Shown here piece after piece: positions 9,272 to 20,761 of a DNA stretch of 64,000 nucleotides. Position 1 is the first letter of the stretch; every line of letters begins with the position of its first letter. The position numbers and the translations under genes are program-made. The notes under the pieces are model-generated. The model made no database searches. It was not told where the DNA came from and was given only the letters and a program-made list of their open reading frames with translations. Location: contig OZ004581.1 of the NCBI GenBank assembly GCA_963924555.1, positions 4,216,001-4,280,000 on the forward strand. Reading direction: 5' to 3'. This DNA is from Crambe crambe (Eukaryota > Porifera > Demospongiae > Poecilosclerida > Crambeidae).

Positions 9272-12200
9272 ACTGGAATGAAACAGCAGAGTGCAGGAAT
9301 ATCAACCAATAATCCCAAAACAGTGATGATCATTGGAGATTCACAAGATTATACAACTTGCAAAGGGGTCAAGGGAGGGAAGAGGTGTGGGAACTTTGCT
9401 AGTTTATCAGATGGTGGATATTGTGACTATCACATCTGCAGTGCATACAGTTATACTAGATCTCAGAGAATGGAGTTCCAAAATGGGTAAGTTGGTATGT
9501 ATATATAAAATGTAGTAAAATTTACGACTAGTTAGTGATATTAGTAAAATTTACACTAGTGATATAACAAACCAATGAAAGATGGATGAGTTTAAGTGTG
9601 GATTCTGATATACACATAGTGCCTACTATATAGCTCTCTAGAGAATTTATGGTTCACTTTTCCATGGATAAATATCTGGACTGCTATCATTCATGCAATA
9701 TCATAAGTATGCTGATTCTGTGTAGGTACGGACCAAGTGCTAGTAAAGGCAAACTCAAGGAAAAACTCTTTCGTAATTCTAAAGCAGAAATATATTACTA
9801 TGGTGGGGAAACTTTCACTGCTCCAAAGTCTCATTCTTCAAGGAATGATGTCTCAAAAACCTCTCGTCTTTTTGCACCTGGGGCTGAATCAGCAGCAAAT
9901 AAGGTTTTCACAGAGAAAAAGCAAACAATAGATGGAGTTTCAGGAGGTAGTGTGGGCACACATAAGCCTTCAGAACTATTGTAAGTGGAGTACTATCCAG
10001 ATCTTGTTACTGGCAATTTATATTTCCACAATGGGAATTGCAGTATAGATTGCTACATACATATTTAGTTCACGCATGACAATCACTGGGGTGGATTGAT
10101 ATAATATGCTTTCTATGTGCACTGCTTCAAGGGTAACTGAAATGAAAAAAATCATTTATTAGTTTCCAATTCAACGAGGGCCCAAAAGGCCCGAAGTTGA
10201 GTTGGGATTATATGAGTGAGACGAGCAAGTGTTACACTGGTCATTTTGCTCAAAATTACAGCAAATTAGTAGCATAAACGGTATACGGTCAGCCTGGCCT
10301 ATATAAGTCAGCCACATATGGACTATCCCGCTTTTTGCTGCGAACACAGTCACACTCCGAGAAAGAGCCCGGCGACGCCCGGCAGCACAAATCTGCATAA
10401 ACGACAAAAGAGATAATTAGGTGTGGGGGGGTGGGCAGTGTAACACTTGCTCATCTCACTCATATAATCCCAACTCAACTTTGGGCCCTTTGTTGAATTG
10501 GAAATTATACTTCATGAGACTCACTGCATGTTCCACTGGTAGAGTTTAAAGCCCTAACTGCAGCAACAATCTCACAATGACTCATAACCAAATGGTAGGA
10601 ACTTTGTCCTTTACATTACAAATAGAGAACACCGCCCGTAACATAGCCCATAACGTGGGAACACAGCCCATAACATGTGCACATATGTTGGCACCACAGT
10701 CTTACCAAGTATTGGTAGATTCGCCAGCCTGGATAACTTTGGACACATATTCAATGGCCTTGGAATCCCTATGGTAGAACCTTCTAAAGGTGGATTCCTT
10801 GCTTCAGTTCAATATGTCTGGTAAAGGGACCCCTTTAGCCATGGCAGCTGATATTGAAGCACCACGCACTGAGTGAGCCTTGAAGAATTGATCTACTCTA
10901 GCCTCCGCCAATAAGTATTTAATCCAATGTGCCAGCCTTTGGGAGGTAACTGGCTTATGCGGCCTCGTATATGATACAAATAAGGGGCTCGACTGCGATT
11001 GATCGGTCCGGAACTCCTTAGTCACCTTCTCATACTGCCTCAAGCAGCGTACGACACACAGTCGTTGGTCTGGCTGGAATGCACCGAAAAAGAGTTCCTT
11101 TGGGGGTAGGCCTGGAGTTCTCTTCTTGGTGAGGGATGCTAGTTTGAACGAGATGCCATTATCTTTGTATCTCCTGAACCTTAAGTCCAGGGCTAGGAGC
11201 TCTGACGTCCTGCTGGCTTGTATGAGTGCCATCAACATCACCAACTTCCGGCTCAGGTACTTCAGGGAGAGATCCTCGTTGTTACCCAAGGACGCAATGT
11301 GCTTCGTCACTACGTTCACATCCCAGGTTGAGGTATATCGTGGCACCGGAGGCCTCCTGTTATGGACTCCTTTAAAGAGCCTAGAAACTAGGTGATGTTG
11401 TCTGATTGGGGTACCTTCCACTTGGGTATGGGTCATTGACACTGCTGACCTAATGGTATTTATTGTCCTGTACTTCAGGCCTTGTTAACAGATCAGCCAG
11501 GAAGTCTAGGAAGTAAAGAACATCTCCCGAAAAGGGATCAATTTTCCTCGGAGCACACCAGCTACACCATCTCTTCCACCCAGACTGGTATGTCGTGTTA
11601 GTCCCTTTGCTCCATCCCGCAAGGATGAGGTCTGAAGCTTGCTGTGAAATGCCCTTTGTAAGGTGGAATCTCCTGATACCTTCCAAGCGGCTAGTTGGAG
11701 CTTGTTGGTCAGTACCATAGGGTGGGCTCTGTGAAATGATCCTGTAGCAGATTCTCGTGTATTGGAATCAGCAATGGATACTCCACCAGGAGTTCCAGGA
11801 GTGCTGGGTACCAGGATTGCGTGTCCCACACAGGGGTCACCATAACCACTGTACACTCCTCCTGATGCACCTTCTGAAGGCATTTCCCTATCAGGGAAAA
11901 CGGGGGAAATGTGTACCCAATCTCTTCCTGCCATGACTGTTGGAAGGCGTCTGTTGCTATTGCGAAAGGGTCGGGGCGCCAACTGACATACCTCTCCAGT
12001 TGGTTGTTGAGCCTGGTCGCAAATAGATCCACTGAGCAGGGTCCTAGAACCTGCCTGACTATGAGGCAAATGGACCTTTCTAACATCCATTCTGCTGTTG
12101 ACTGCAGTGTCCTGGATTCCAAGTCTGCTCGGGTGTTCTCTTCCCCTGGGAGATGCTCTGCCGACAGGGTGATTCCTCTCTGGAGACACCAGTGCCAGAG

Positions 12201-15200
12201 ATCGCAAGCAGCCTGCGACAGGGTGTGAGACCTCGTGCCCCCAATGCGATTGATATAAGAGATCGCCGTCCTGTTGTCCATCTTGAGATGGATGTGTGTG
12301 TTCTCCCTGTCCTTCAGGAAGGTCTTGATCGCGAGAGCTCCTCCTGCCAACTCCAGGACATTGATATGATGCTCTCTCTCTGCCTCTGACCAAAGACCCC
12401 CTGTACTCATATGACCTGACACAGCTCCCCAGCCGAGAAGTGAGGCATCTGTCTCTATGATGAGACCCGGTCTCAGTGGGTGAATTGGGCGGCCATTCCA
12501 CTCCTGGAGCATCCGTGACCACCACTCCAGCTCCAATACCGCCTCCTTGGTCAAAGTTATCAAGGTCTCGAATGACTGTGATGTTGCGAATGACCTGCTG
12601 TATGGAGTCTACAATCATCCCGAGATAGGTTATCACATACGACAGTGTCAGCTGACTTTTCTCCCAGTTGATCCTGAATCCCAGCAATCTCAGTAAGGTC
12701 AGGATCTCCTGTGTTTTCTGTTCCAGCTCCTCCTTCGACTCTGCCATTAGCAGCATATCGTCCAGGAATATCAGACTCCGGATCCCTCATTTCCTGAGGA
12801 GGGCCATGACTGGCTTCAGTAGTTTTGTAAATACCCTGGGAGCACTGCTTAGCCCAAATGGAAGGCACTGGAACTCGTAGGTCACCTCTTTCCACACAAA
12901 CCGGAGGAATTTCCGGTTCGAGACCTGATACGGAAGGGCGACTGGATGGTGTCGATAGACCTGAAAGATGAATACCTTTCAGTTCCCATCCTTCAGGACC
13001 ACAGCCCTCGCTCCTTCCATCTTGAACTTTCTCTTCACAATCCAGCGGTTCAGTGGTTTCAGGTTTACCACTGGGCGTTGAGATCTGTCCTTCTTTGGAA
13101 CCAAGAAGATCTGGCTGGTAAACTGGTCCAGAGTTGGTTCTACCGGCCTGATCGCTGACTTCGCCTCCAGCTTGCGAACTTCCTCCGTAACCAGTCTGTC
13201 CAAATCTCTTGTGAACTGCAATGGCTTTGTAGGCCTGGCTTGTCGTGGTTGTCCTGTCATTTCCAAGGGGTATCCTGACACCACATGCCAAATCCAAGGG
13301 TGTGAAGTTATCAGTTTCCAATTGTCCAGGCAGAATTCCATGTGCCCTGCTTACGGTAAGGCATCCAGACTGAGAGGGAAGAGAGTGACACCAAGTGGAG
13401 TGCCTGGCGCTGAGGCTGAACACCTTATTGATCTGATTTGTCCTTGGTATTGGTCTTCTTGAGGAACCTCTGGCTCAACTCCCCTGGTTTGAAGTAATTC
13501 CTCCCTCTGTTGAATCTGCTGAATGAGTGCGGTTGTTGCTGGCGATTCCTCGTGTTCCCACACCGAACTGAGGCGCCCTTCGATAAAAAACTCCTCGCGT
13601 CAGCCCTGTCACTGTCATACCTTCCCCTCTTGGGGTTTGGTGGCTGCCCAGACTTGGTGACCTTGGCTAAGGTTTTCTCTGCCTCGATCCTTTTGGACAC
13701 TTTCTCTAGGAACCCAGGCCCGAAAAGGTCTGTACCTCGGTTCCCATACTCCTCTGTACCCAAGCTCCTCAATTTAGGGTTCATCTTGGCCTAGGCTATC
13801 TTGCGTCTCTCGACCATGATGGAGTGCGAGGCATTGCCTAACAGGACTATGGCTCTCTGCAGGAGGAGGAGAACATCCTGTGATGAGACTTTCGCCTCCT
13901 TGTTGAGGAGGTCTGACCACAAACAGGTAATACATCCAGGAGCTGGTCCTGGATCTTGAAGAGGGATTTTTCTGCCCCATAGTGTGGATCTTTCCCCTTG
14001 CTCTTCAGCTGATCCTTTACTTCGCCACCTAGTTTCGGGGTCACCACTGCCTCTGAGTTAGGCCTCGGGAAGTCCTTCTTGATGGCATCTCTCTCCTCCT
14101 CTGTTAAGGCCCTGTTAAAATACTTCTCCAGGAAGCCTAGTATTGACTGAGGGGGTTCCCAGGTGTCCGCTGGTTTGACACTGGGGTCAAATTCTATTAG
14201 CTCCAAGGCCTCTGATTCATCCAGCAGGCTCACTACATCTTCTTCTTCAGACCTGCACCCTACCTCTGAATTAGAAGTGCCTGAGCTGCAGCCGTGGTCT
14301 ATCCTTTGACCCAACCCCCTGCCCTCAGGACCACACCCTTCCATCCATGTGGGCACAGGCTGTCTTGCAGCTGCTGGCCCCGTCGGAAAGGTCGGGTAAG
14401 GATTAGGCCAGAAGCCTAGGGGGAAGGGAGGCCCGGATTTGTCCCACTAAGGGTAGAGCGTTGGTTAGCATTAGTTTCAGGTTCATCCAGCCCCATCTTC
14501 TTCAATAGAGCTGCTTTCATGCGCGGGTCCTTCAGTATATCATCCAGCTGATCTTCACCGATCGTGGTCGGTTCATCCACGCTACCACTGTCTCTCGAAT
14601 CTTCATCACTCATGCTTTCCACTAAAGCGTGTGTCAGGCTAACTAATCTTATCAGCTAGTAGACACTAACTTATCTGACACACGGAACTAGCTACCAATC
14701 TGCTGTCTGTGTGAGCAACAAAATGAAAAAAGCGGGATATGTCCATATGTGGCTGACTTATATAGGCCAGGCTGACTGTATATTATTCTTTTCTGTTTAT
14801 CCGTTTATGCTACTAATTTGCTGTAATTTTGAGCAAAATGAAATATTTACCAGTGGAACATGCAGCGAGTCTCACGAAATATAATTTATTACATTTTTGG
14901 GTTGTTTAGTATGCCTACATTACTGGGAAGAAATATGAGAAGCAGTACAATCCCTCTGAACTGATGGCCAATTTAGTATGCTGTAGGTAGGGGCCTAAAA
15001 ATCTTAGTGGAGTATGTGCTACAGCATGATAAGCTGGCCATCAGCTCCGAGAGCTTGCTTCTACATTTTTAAGTGATTCTTTGGATATCTCACCTTTCAA
15101 ATTTTGAGCATACTCTAAAATTAACTTGTGCAAAGTTTGGAAGGAATACAGTGAAATACAGACTCCAGCATTTGTATTAGTTTCAATAGAGATTGTACAA

Positions 15201-18200
15201 TGAGTTCCTCTTGACATCACATCCCAAACAGGATGTAAATGGCCAACTTCTACTGCTATTTTCTCAGTGAGACTTCAACCAATGCTTCTCATAATTATTT
15301 CTTCCCAGTATGTAGGCATACAAAACAATCCAAAAATGTATCAAAACTGAGGAATGATTTTTTCATTTCAGTTACCCTTTCATAGCCAGAGATTACTATT
15401 CATGTGCTTATTTCATGGCTTGGATGGCAGGGCAATCATATATGATTCTTACCAGTGGACCCCTCTAGCCAGAAAGTATACTATCTCTTCCAGAATGTAT
15501 ATTATAATACGTATCTGTGAAATGTCTCCATAAACAATCTCTATGAAAACTGGGCATGGTGTACAAAATGCAATACTGAAATAAGGATACCCTATATGAT
15601 TGTATGCTTAGTTGGGTTCATGATGGCTGTAAAGCAGTAAGAAGATGTATTTCATCACATTTATATATTTTGTTTGTTTAGTTCACAATTGTTGCAGACT
15701 CAGTGTCAAGGAGCAAAGGTATTTTCAAATCATCAAAAAAGAAAAGAATTAGCAAAAAAAGGTTTGAGTTTCAAATGTCTATTTTAGATCAATTCTGATG
15801 TATGTGTAGTTTCATAGCCCATTAGTGGAGGTTACCCAGTGGACACATCAAGAGGAATTACCCACACACTGTTATACACGCAATAAACTGTCAAACAGTG
15901 ATACATGCAATATTATCTTACTTTGAGAAAAAATATTATCTCTTTATGTAGAGATAGCTGCTCAATGAGGTGATGCCATGTTTCAGTTATAGTAGCTAGG
16001 ATGGTTCAGCAGTTTAGAGTTCAAATCTCCCATAATAAATCTAAACTATACTTCATAATTATTATCATACCTTATTTATTCATGGAAACAAAATGGTTTG
16101 CTACAACAGTAAGATTCATTCAACTATTGAGTAATAAAAAAGTTTGAATTAATAGGAGGTGATGTGGACTGATAATTATAAGCGAATAAGGACTGATTAT
16201 GAGATACAAGATGGATATTATCACTTAGCTTGGTGACATGGCTTCATCCTTTAATATTTTAGCCTGTTGATCTGTCATCCCTTCATCAGTCTCATTATAT
16301 TAGTATTCTATGCATATACAGTTGATTCCAAAACCGAAGAAAAATCTGCATCAAAGATATTGAAGTATCATCAGTCATCATTACCTGTTCTGGGAAGAGG
16401 ATCAAGACCAGGAACTCATGTTGACCTCCTAAGCCCTCCTAATAAATCACAGTCCCTCGCTAAGGTACAAAATTAAAATTATGTATAAAATATTATGCTG
16501 TCCAAAATTTGTATGGCAGCTGAAAGCTATTCATCTGGTAAAGAGAAAAGGTCCAATTGATCCTACCTCTCCTTCAACTTGCATGCATTCACAATCAAGT
16601 AGTGATCTTGATATCATGAAAAGAGTTCAGACTAATAGATCTGCAGCAAAACAAGGTGGAAATGAAGGTGAATATAGCTACTGCCACTTATCTATGTACA
16701 TATGGGATTGATTGTAGTTACTTGACTGCTGTACCTACATACATACATACGTATGTATGTACATATGCACACTTTTAGTGATAGGAAAGTGAGGTGCAGG
16801 GGATTCGTGCTACTTTCTGCAATTGCTTATTTATAAGATAAAATAGATTTAAGGAATAATGGCTGGGTGAAAGTCAAATCTTAACAAGTCACAAAATAAC
16901 AATATACCTCAGGGTTCCTTGGACCTCACTAGAGTGACATCCCGCCATGCTTTTGTGCAAATCAAAACTAGCTATGATTCTTGAATGATTTTCAGCCCGT
17001 ATTTTGACAAATGAATGTCCACAAAGTCTCACTGCACAGTAGCTCAATTTACTGCCATGTTATGAAATAACTAAAATTTGTGTCATGTGCATGACAATGA
17101 TTAAACTTGCCGTACATAGGATATCTGGAAGTGTTTCACATCTGTATGAAGTATCTATATTATATATGATCATATTATCAACATAAGCACTAGCTATGCA
17201 GTTAATGCAAAAATGTGAAATGATGACCAGTGAATATGCAATTAGCAATTGGAAAGTTGCATTAATGGGCAGAGTTTAAAACTAGAGAATAAAGAAGAGG
17301 AACATAGTATCAAAGGTAGCTTAGATAGCTTAGTTAGTTCATTACATATAACTTTAGCTTAAAAGCCTACCTTAGGCTCAACTCGGGGATTCAAAATTCA
17401 CTGGTCCATCTACTGGTATTTCATCCTCGACCTGGCTCCACATAGTCAAAAAACTTCTTCCATTTGTCCCTGCATGCATATGAAAAAATGAACTCCTGCA
17501 TTGATGTATACATACATAAATAATATAGGTGTGAGAGAGAAAGATAAGTGAGACTAGGAACAAGTGGGGGGGAAAACATTTCTGAAAAAATATTTTATAT
17601 ATAGGGATGACCACTGCTCAAACTAGGGTGTGTATTTTTTCCTGATGCAGTTTCAGTAAATCTGTTGATCTAATATATATATATCACAGTTCCTATTGCT
17701 GACTGGTAGGGTTAATCTTAGAGTTAAGGCTTACCTGATTAATTTGACATCCTTTCTCTTGAAACTTTTTCTTAGATCATACAGATACTCTGTATTGATG
17801 TGAAATGCCCATAAACGCATGGAATTTTTGTGTAGCAATCAGTCTCGCTTGACTACTGATGTTGGCAACTGGATTCACTACCTGTAGTTGCTAACCTAAT
17901 CGTATTATGATACATTCTACATATGAGGATTTGTTTTTATTTCTGTGGACAACCCTGCTCATACAATGTAAGCCATTGTTTTTTGAAAGGTCATGAAATT
18001 ACATATCAATAGTCTGATTCATGGCAATGAGTAGCCTCATCCCCAGGCTTTGTTGAAAATAGATAGTATCAATGGTTTGTGCATGGGTATAGTATACAGG
18101 CAATAACCTGAAAGTTACTGAGATTCCTTTTTCCTTTTCTTCATTGTTTTTGTCAAATTTGCTACTGCAGTACTTCATGAGTAGCAAAGCTTACGGTAGT

Positions 18201-20424
18201 CAGTTTGTACACTCTATCAGCTATGTGTGGCATTCAAACTCAAGTGTTTCAGCAGCAAGCAAATCATTCACTTGATTCTGAGTGGATTTTGAAACTAGCA
18301 CTTTGAACAATCAAAACTTTGGTCACCTTGAAGGACTTAGGAACTTTTAGAGAGATGTCAGTGCTTAGTAAAGAAGTATAGAGGTGTCAGTATTTAGTAA
18401 AGAAGCGGGTAGCTAAGCACTAGCTATGGTCGACAGCAAGGGAGTATAGCTGGCTGGCTCTAGAAGCTAGAGAGCTGTACAAAGCCAACCCCAAATTGCA
18501 AAATGATGAATATATGGCCCATGTGCATACAAAAGCACATCCAGGACTAATCTGGGGAAGGGCTAGGGCTAGGGCTAGGGCTAGGGCTAGGGTTCACATG
18601 CAAACATTGCACAAAATCTCATACACCAAAGCATTGCACCAGAGAGTATAATATGTCGTAGCCAACTAATATCTTTTAGACGGGTCGCAAGGCGTTCCTG
18701 GGGGTAGGTAATGAGTACTTACGTAAATGTATAATTAATTTGTGAAGGCTGGTTAAAGTCATCTCACCTTTTTTAGTTCACATGGATGGATATCACCTTC
18801 TATAGCAATAATGTTTGGCATCCATGTTGTTTTTAGACATAAATTACCATCTCTTGTGTGAAGGTGATGTGATGATTTTTTAAAGGTATTATAATTACTC
18901 TCAAGTGTGTTGAATGCAATTTTTGTCTTACATTTGTTTCGACCTTTGATCCCACTAATTACACATGCCAGTAACGACTTTGCAGAATGGAGAACTTGAT
19001 TACTTTCTACAATGTTTCATAGAGATGCTAATGTACACTAATATGATTCTGAGAGGACTGAATAAAAGGAGAAGCTAGCTAGTTGCAAGGAAATGTCATA
19101 AATTTCCTGTTCAATGTTAAGGTTGCCACACCCATGACATCGTGGGTGGTGCTAAAAACATTCTCTACCTTGTGCACAGGTATTTGATCTCTTCTAGATA
19201 CTATTTTGCAGTGACCCTATGCTCTGCATCCCCTCTAGGGATTGCCACACTTTACCAAGTTCTTCAGAATGCTAAAGCTGTTTAGCTTTAGTGAAAGGTT
19301 TAAGGGATGGTTTCTTGATTCTGGACCAATAGAATTTAAGGTCTATGGCTCAATTAAGCTAGTTATCATAGTAATTTTATCTAGACACCTTGGTTCTATA
19401 GTATTTAAACCTTCGGGCTCTTGGACTTTACACTCACTATCAAATGTTCTAGTACTAAAAAGCAAATTTGTCATTGACATGGACATCAAGAACTGCAGCA
19501 GTTTTACATAGCACTATTTTAAATGGAGCATATACCGAGTTAATTTACACTTGCTTAGGTTATATGAAATCTGTTTTCAAGAATTATGTATAAACAGCTA
19601 CATATCCATTATCAGGTGTATTAGCTGGATTTGAAAATTCCTTTGTGACTAGGTGTAAACATTGTATTAACTTAAATACTAATTCAACTTTATTAGTCAA
19701 TAGAGAAACAAATGTTTCAAACATTGATGATGGTCACTGTATAGTGACTGGAAAGGTGGTGTAGCTAAAAGGATGGATGAATGTTTTCAGTAATTAATGT
19801 ATGGCTATGATTGTGTGATTTACCAACAGTTTCAGGCAGTGATTCTGCAGAGCCAATGCCGAAAAGACAAAGGAGAACAGCTGAAGAAATAGAACAAATT
19901 TTGAATATTAAATCTTCTCATGAGTGGGTGAACGAAGAGGTACAGGAATCAGAAATTAAATGTAGCATAGTTGTGTTGAATTTAACATCCAGACTGAGAT
20001 GAAACAGCAAGAGGAATATTTCAGTCGTTTGGAAAAGAAAGAGAATATAGACTTAAAAAGGAGCAGTGTTACTGAGCTGAGGGTTACAGCAGTTAGCTGT
20101 AAAACAGTAAGTTAATATAATCATTATTATTAATTAATATTATTATTATGACTCCAGTGCAAATACACAGCAGAATATCCCGCTGAATTGTGCACTAAAG
20201 AAAATCATCAACTGATCAGATTTAAAGTTTTGAAGAAGGCATTTTCTTGTAAGAAATGCAATGAAAAGTGTTATACTTACGATTCCAGGCGTCCTGTTGG
20301 TGCATGTAAGAAATGTGGAGAAACAACTTTTGAATCAGCATCATTATATCATGAGAGAAAAACCCCTGCTTTGCCTACTGAAAACTTGTTAATTAGAGGT
20401 ATAGAAGAGAAATTTTTGAAATGA
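9272..20424 (+). CDS. MCM10: MCM10 replication initiation factor (5' part not found)
   Basis: Mcm10 is a nuclear DNA-binding scaffold that helps activate the CMG helicase and load polymerase alpha. Exons: 9272-9486, 9726-9980, 15682-15761, 16322-16464, 16520-16667, 19830-19939, 19993-20106, 20158-20424. All junctions are GT-AG and in frame, giving 443 codons to a TGA. The first exon carries the internal zinc finger (MIIGDSQDYTTCK, CGNF, YCDYH). The next has the KLKEKLF..YYYGGETF block that follows the finger in family members. Then come FSQLLQTQ..FSNHQKRKELAKK, PGTHVDLLSPP and LAK/LKAIHL. The last exons hold a coiled segment and the C-terminal zinc region (CKYT, CTKENH, CKKCNEKC, CKKCG), ending IRGIEEKFLK. 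The OB-fold that should precede the first zinc finger was not seen; it may lie left of the window or be lost. The second intron contains the antisense DIRS-like fossil. The gene is convergent with the TTLL4-like gene. Confidence 0.88.
10163..10504. mobile_element. Foldback E inside the left DIRS terminal repeat
   Basis: Arms of about 70 bp start tttccaattcaac and include agttgagttgggattatatg. The inverse copy ends gttgaattggaaa at 10504. The centre holds a stretch (about 10240-10345) homologous to the presumed promoter region at the other end of the DIRS element (about 14735-14845), including a cctatataagtc TATA-like sequence. So this foldback either captured that segment or derives from the retroelement. 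Target duplication unclear. Confidence 0.65.
14891..15339. mobile_element. Foldback/MITE F inside the right DIRS terminal repeat
   Basis: Terminal arms of about 55 bp run acatttttgg..gtatgcctacat..actgggaagaaat..atgagaagca, with the inverse at 15280-15339 differing by a few bases and small gaps. Length is 449 bp. No coding sequence. It separates two halves of the DIRS terminal repeat that are contiguous, apart from foldback E, at the opposite end. Confidence 0.65.
16668..19829. other. Long MCM10 intron without recognised genes
   Basis: This 3.2-kb intron holds a short palindromic microsatellite (tacatac/gtatgta) at about 16735-16765 and a telomere-like array at 18559-18594. Otherwise it is unique-looking AT-rich sequence. 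Short open frames on both strands show no family motif. Confidence 0.4.
18559..18594 (+). repeat. Interstitial (CTAGGG)n telomere-like array
   Basis: About five perfect copies of ctaggg end in one tagggtt. The unit differs by one base from the metazoan TTAGGG telomere repeat. It lies in an MCM10 intron. It could be a microsatellite or a healed break; it is short. Confidence 0.6.
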
Positions 20425-20611
20425 TATTGTGTACTTGTTATCATTGTTTTTGCTAAAATATTACACCAGTCATGATTTTAAGTGGGTCGGCATGTTCTGT
20501 TGTCATGATCAGATACTACTTTAGATACTACTTTTAGGATGACAAGCATAAATTATCTTGACCTGGATGACTATGATTTAATTTGAACACAATACAAAAG
20601 ATGATTATGAA

Positions 20612-20617
20612 AATAAA
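20612..20617 (+). terminator. MCM10 polyadenylation signal candidate
   Basis: A canonical aataaa lies 188 bp past the MCM10 stop, before the convergent TTLL4-like gene ends. It is a plausible signal by position only. Confidence 0.4.
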
Positions 20618-20672
20618 TAATTAAAAAATAACATCAACTTTCATAAGTTTTCAATTTCTGTTCACTTCCAAT

Positions 20673-20678
20673 TTTATT
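20673..20678 (-). terminator. TTLL4-like polyadenylation signal candidate
   Basis: tttatt on the plus strand gives AATAAA on the minus strand, 84 bp downstream of the TTLL4-like stop. The MCM10 and TTLL4-like signals lie within about 60 bp of each other, so the 3' ends nearly touch. Confidence 0.45.
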
Positions 20679-20761
20679 TAGGAGAGATATACCTACACAA
20701 TCAATAATGTATACAGACTTTCATGACAGGTTTAGAAAATGGAAGCATATCTATTTGCTCA

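Larger units (their letters stand above)
10129..15379 (-). mobile_element. Broken DIRS-like (tyrosine recombinase) retroelement fossil
   Basis: The element sits antisense in an MCM10 intron. In minus-strand order it shows a gag-like region (about 13.4-14.6 kb), a reverse transcriptase region (about 12.6-13.4 kb), an RNase H region (about 11.7-12.6 kb) and a tyrosine recombinase region (about 10.8-11.7 kb). That order and the recombinase in place of an integrase define the DIRS group. Inverted terminal sequences sharing aagggtaactgaaatgaaaa and gttccactgg bound the element at both ends. Each terminal repeat is interrupted by an unrelated foldback (10163-10504 and 14891-15339). It is broken, with roughly half a dozen breaks, and the two terminal repeats differ at many sites, so it is not a recent arrival. 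Confidence 0.82.

Noticed and set aside
11126-13794. Several plus-strand open frames across 11.1-13.8 kb
   Set aside because: They are antisense shadows of the minus-strand DIRS-like element, which explains the long open stretches and the higher GC.
15985-16045. tRNA-like box (gagttcaaatctccc preceded by ggttcagcagtt)
   Set aside because: The A-box to B-box distance is far too short for a tRNA and no cloverleaf can be drawn. At most a SINE-like scrap.
18559-18594. Telomere or chromosome end
   Set aside because: Only five to six variant units inside an intron with genes on both sides; an interstitial microsatellite is the simpler reading.
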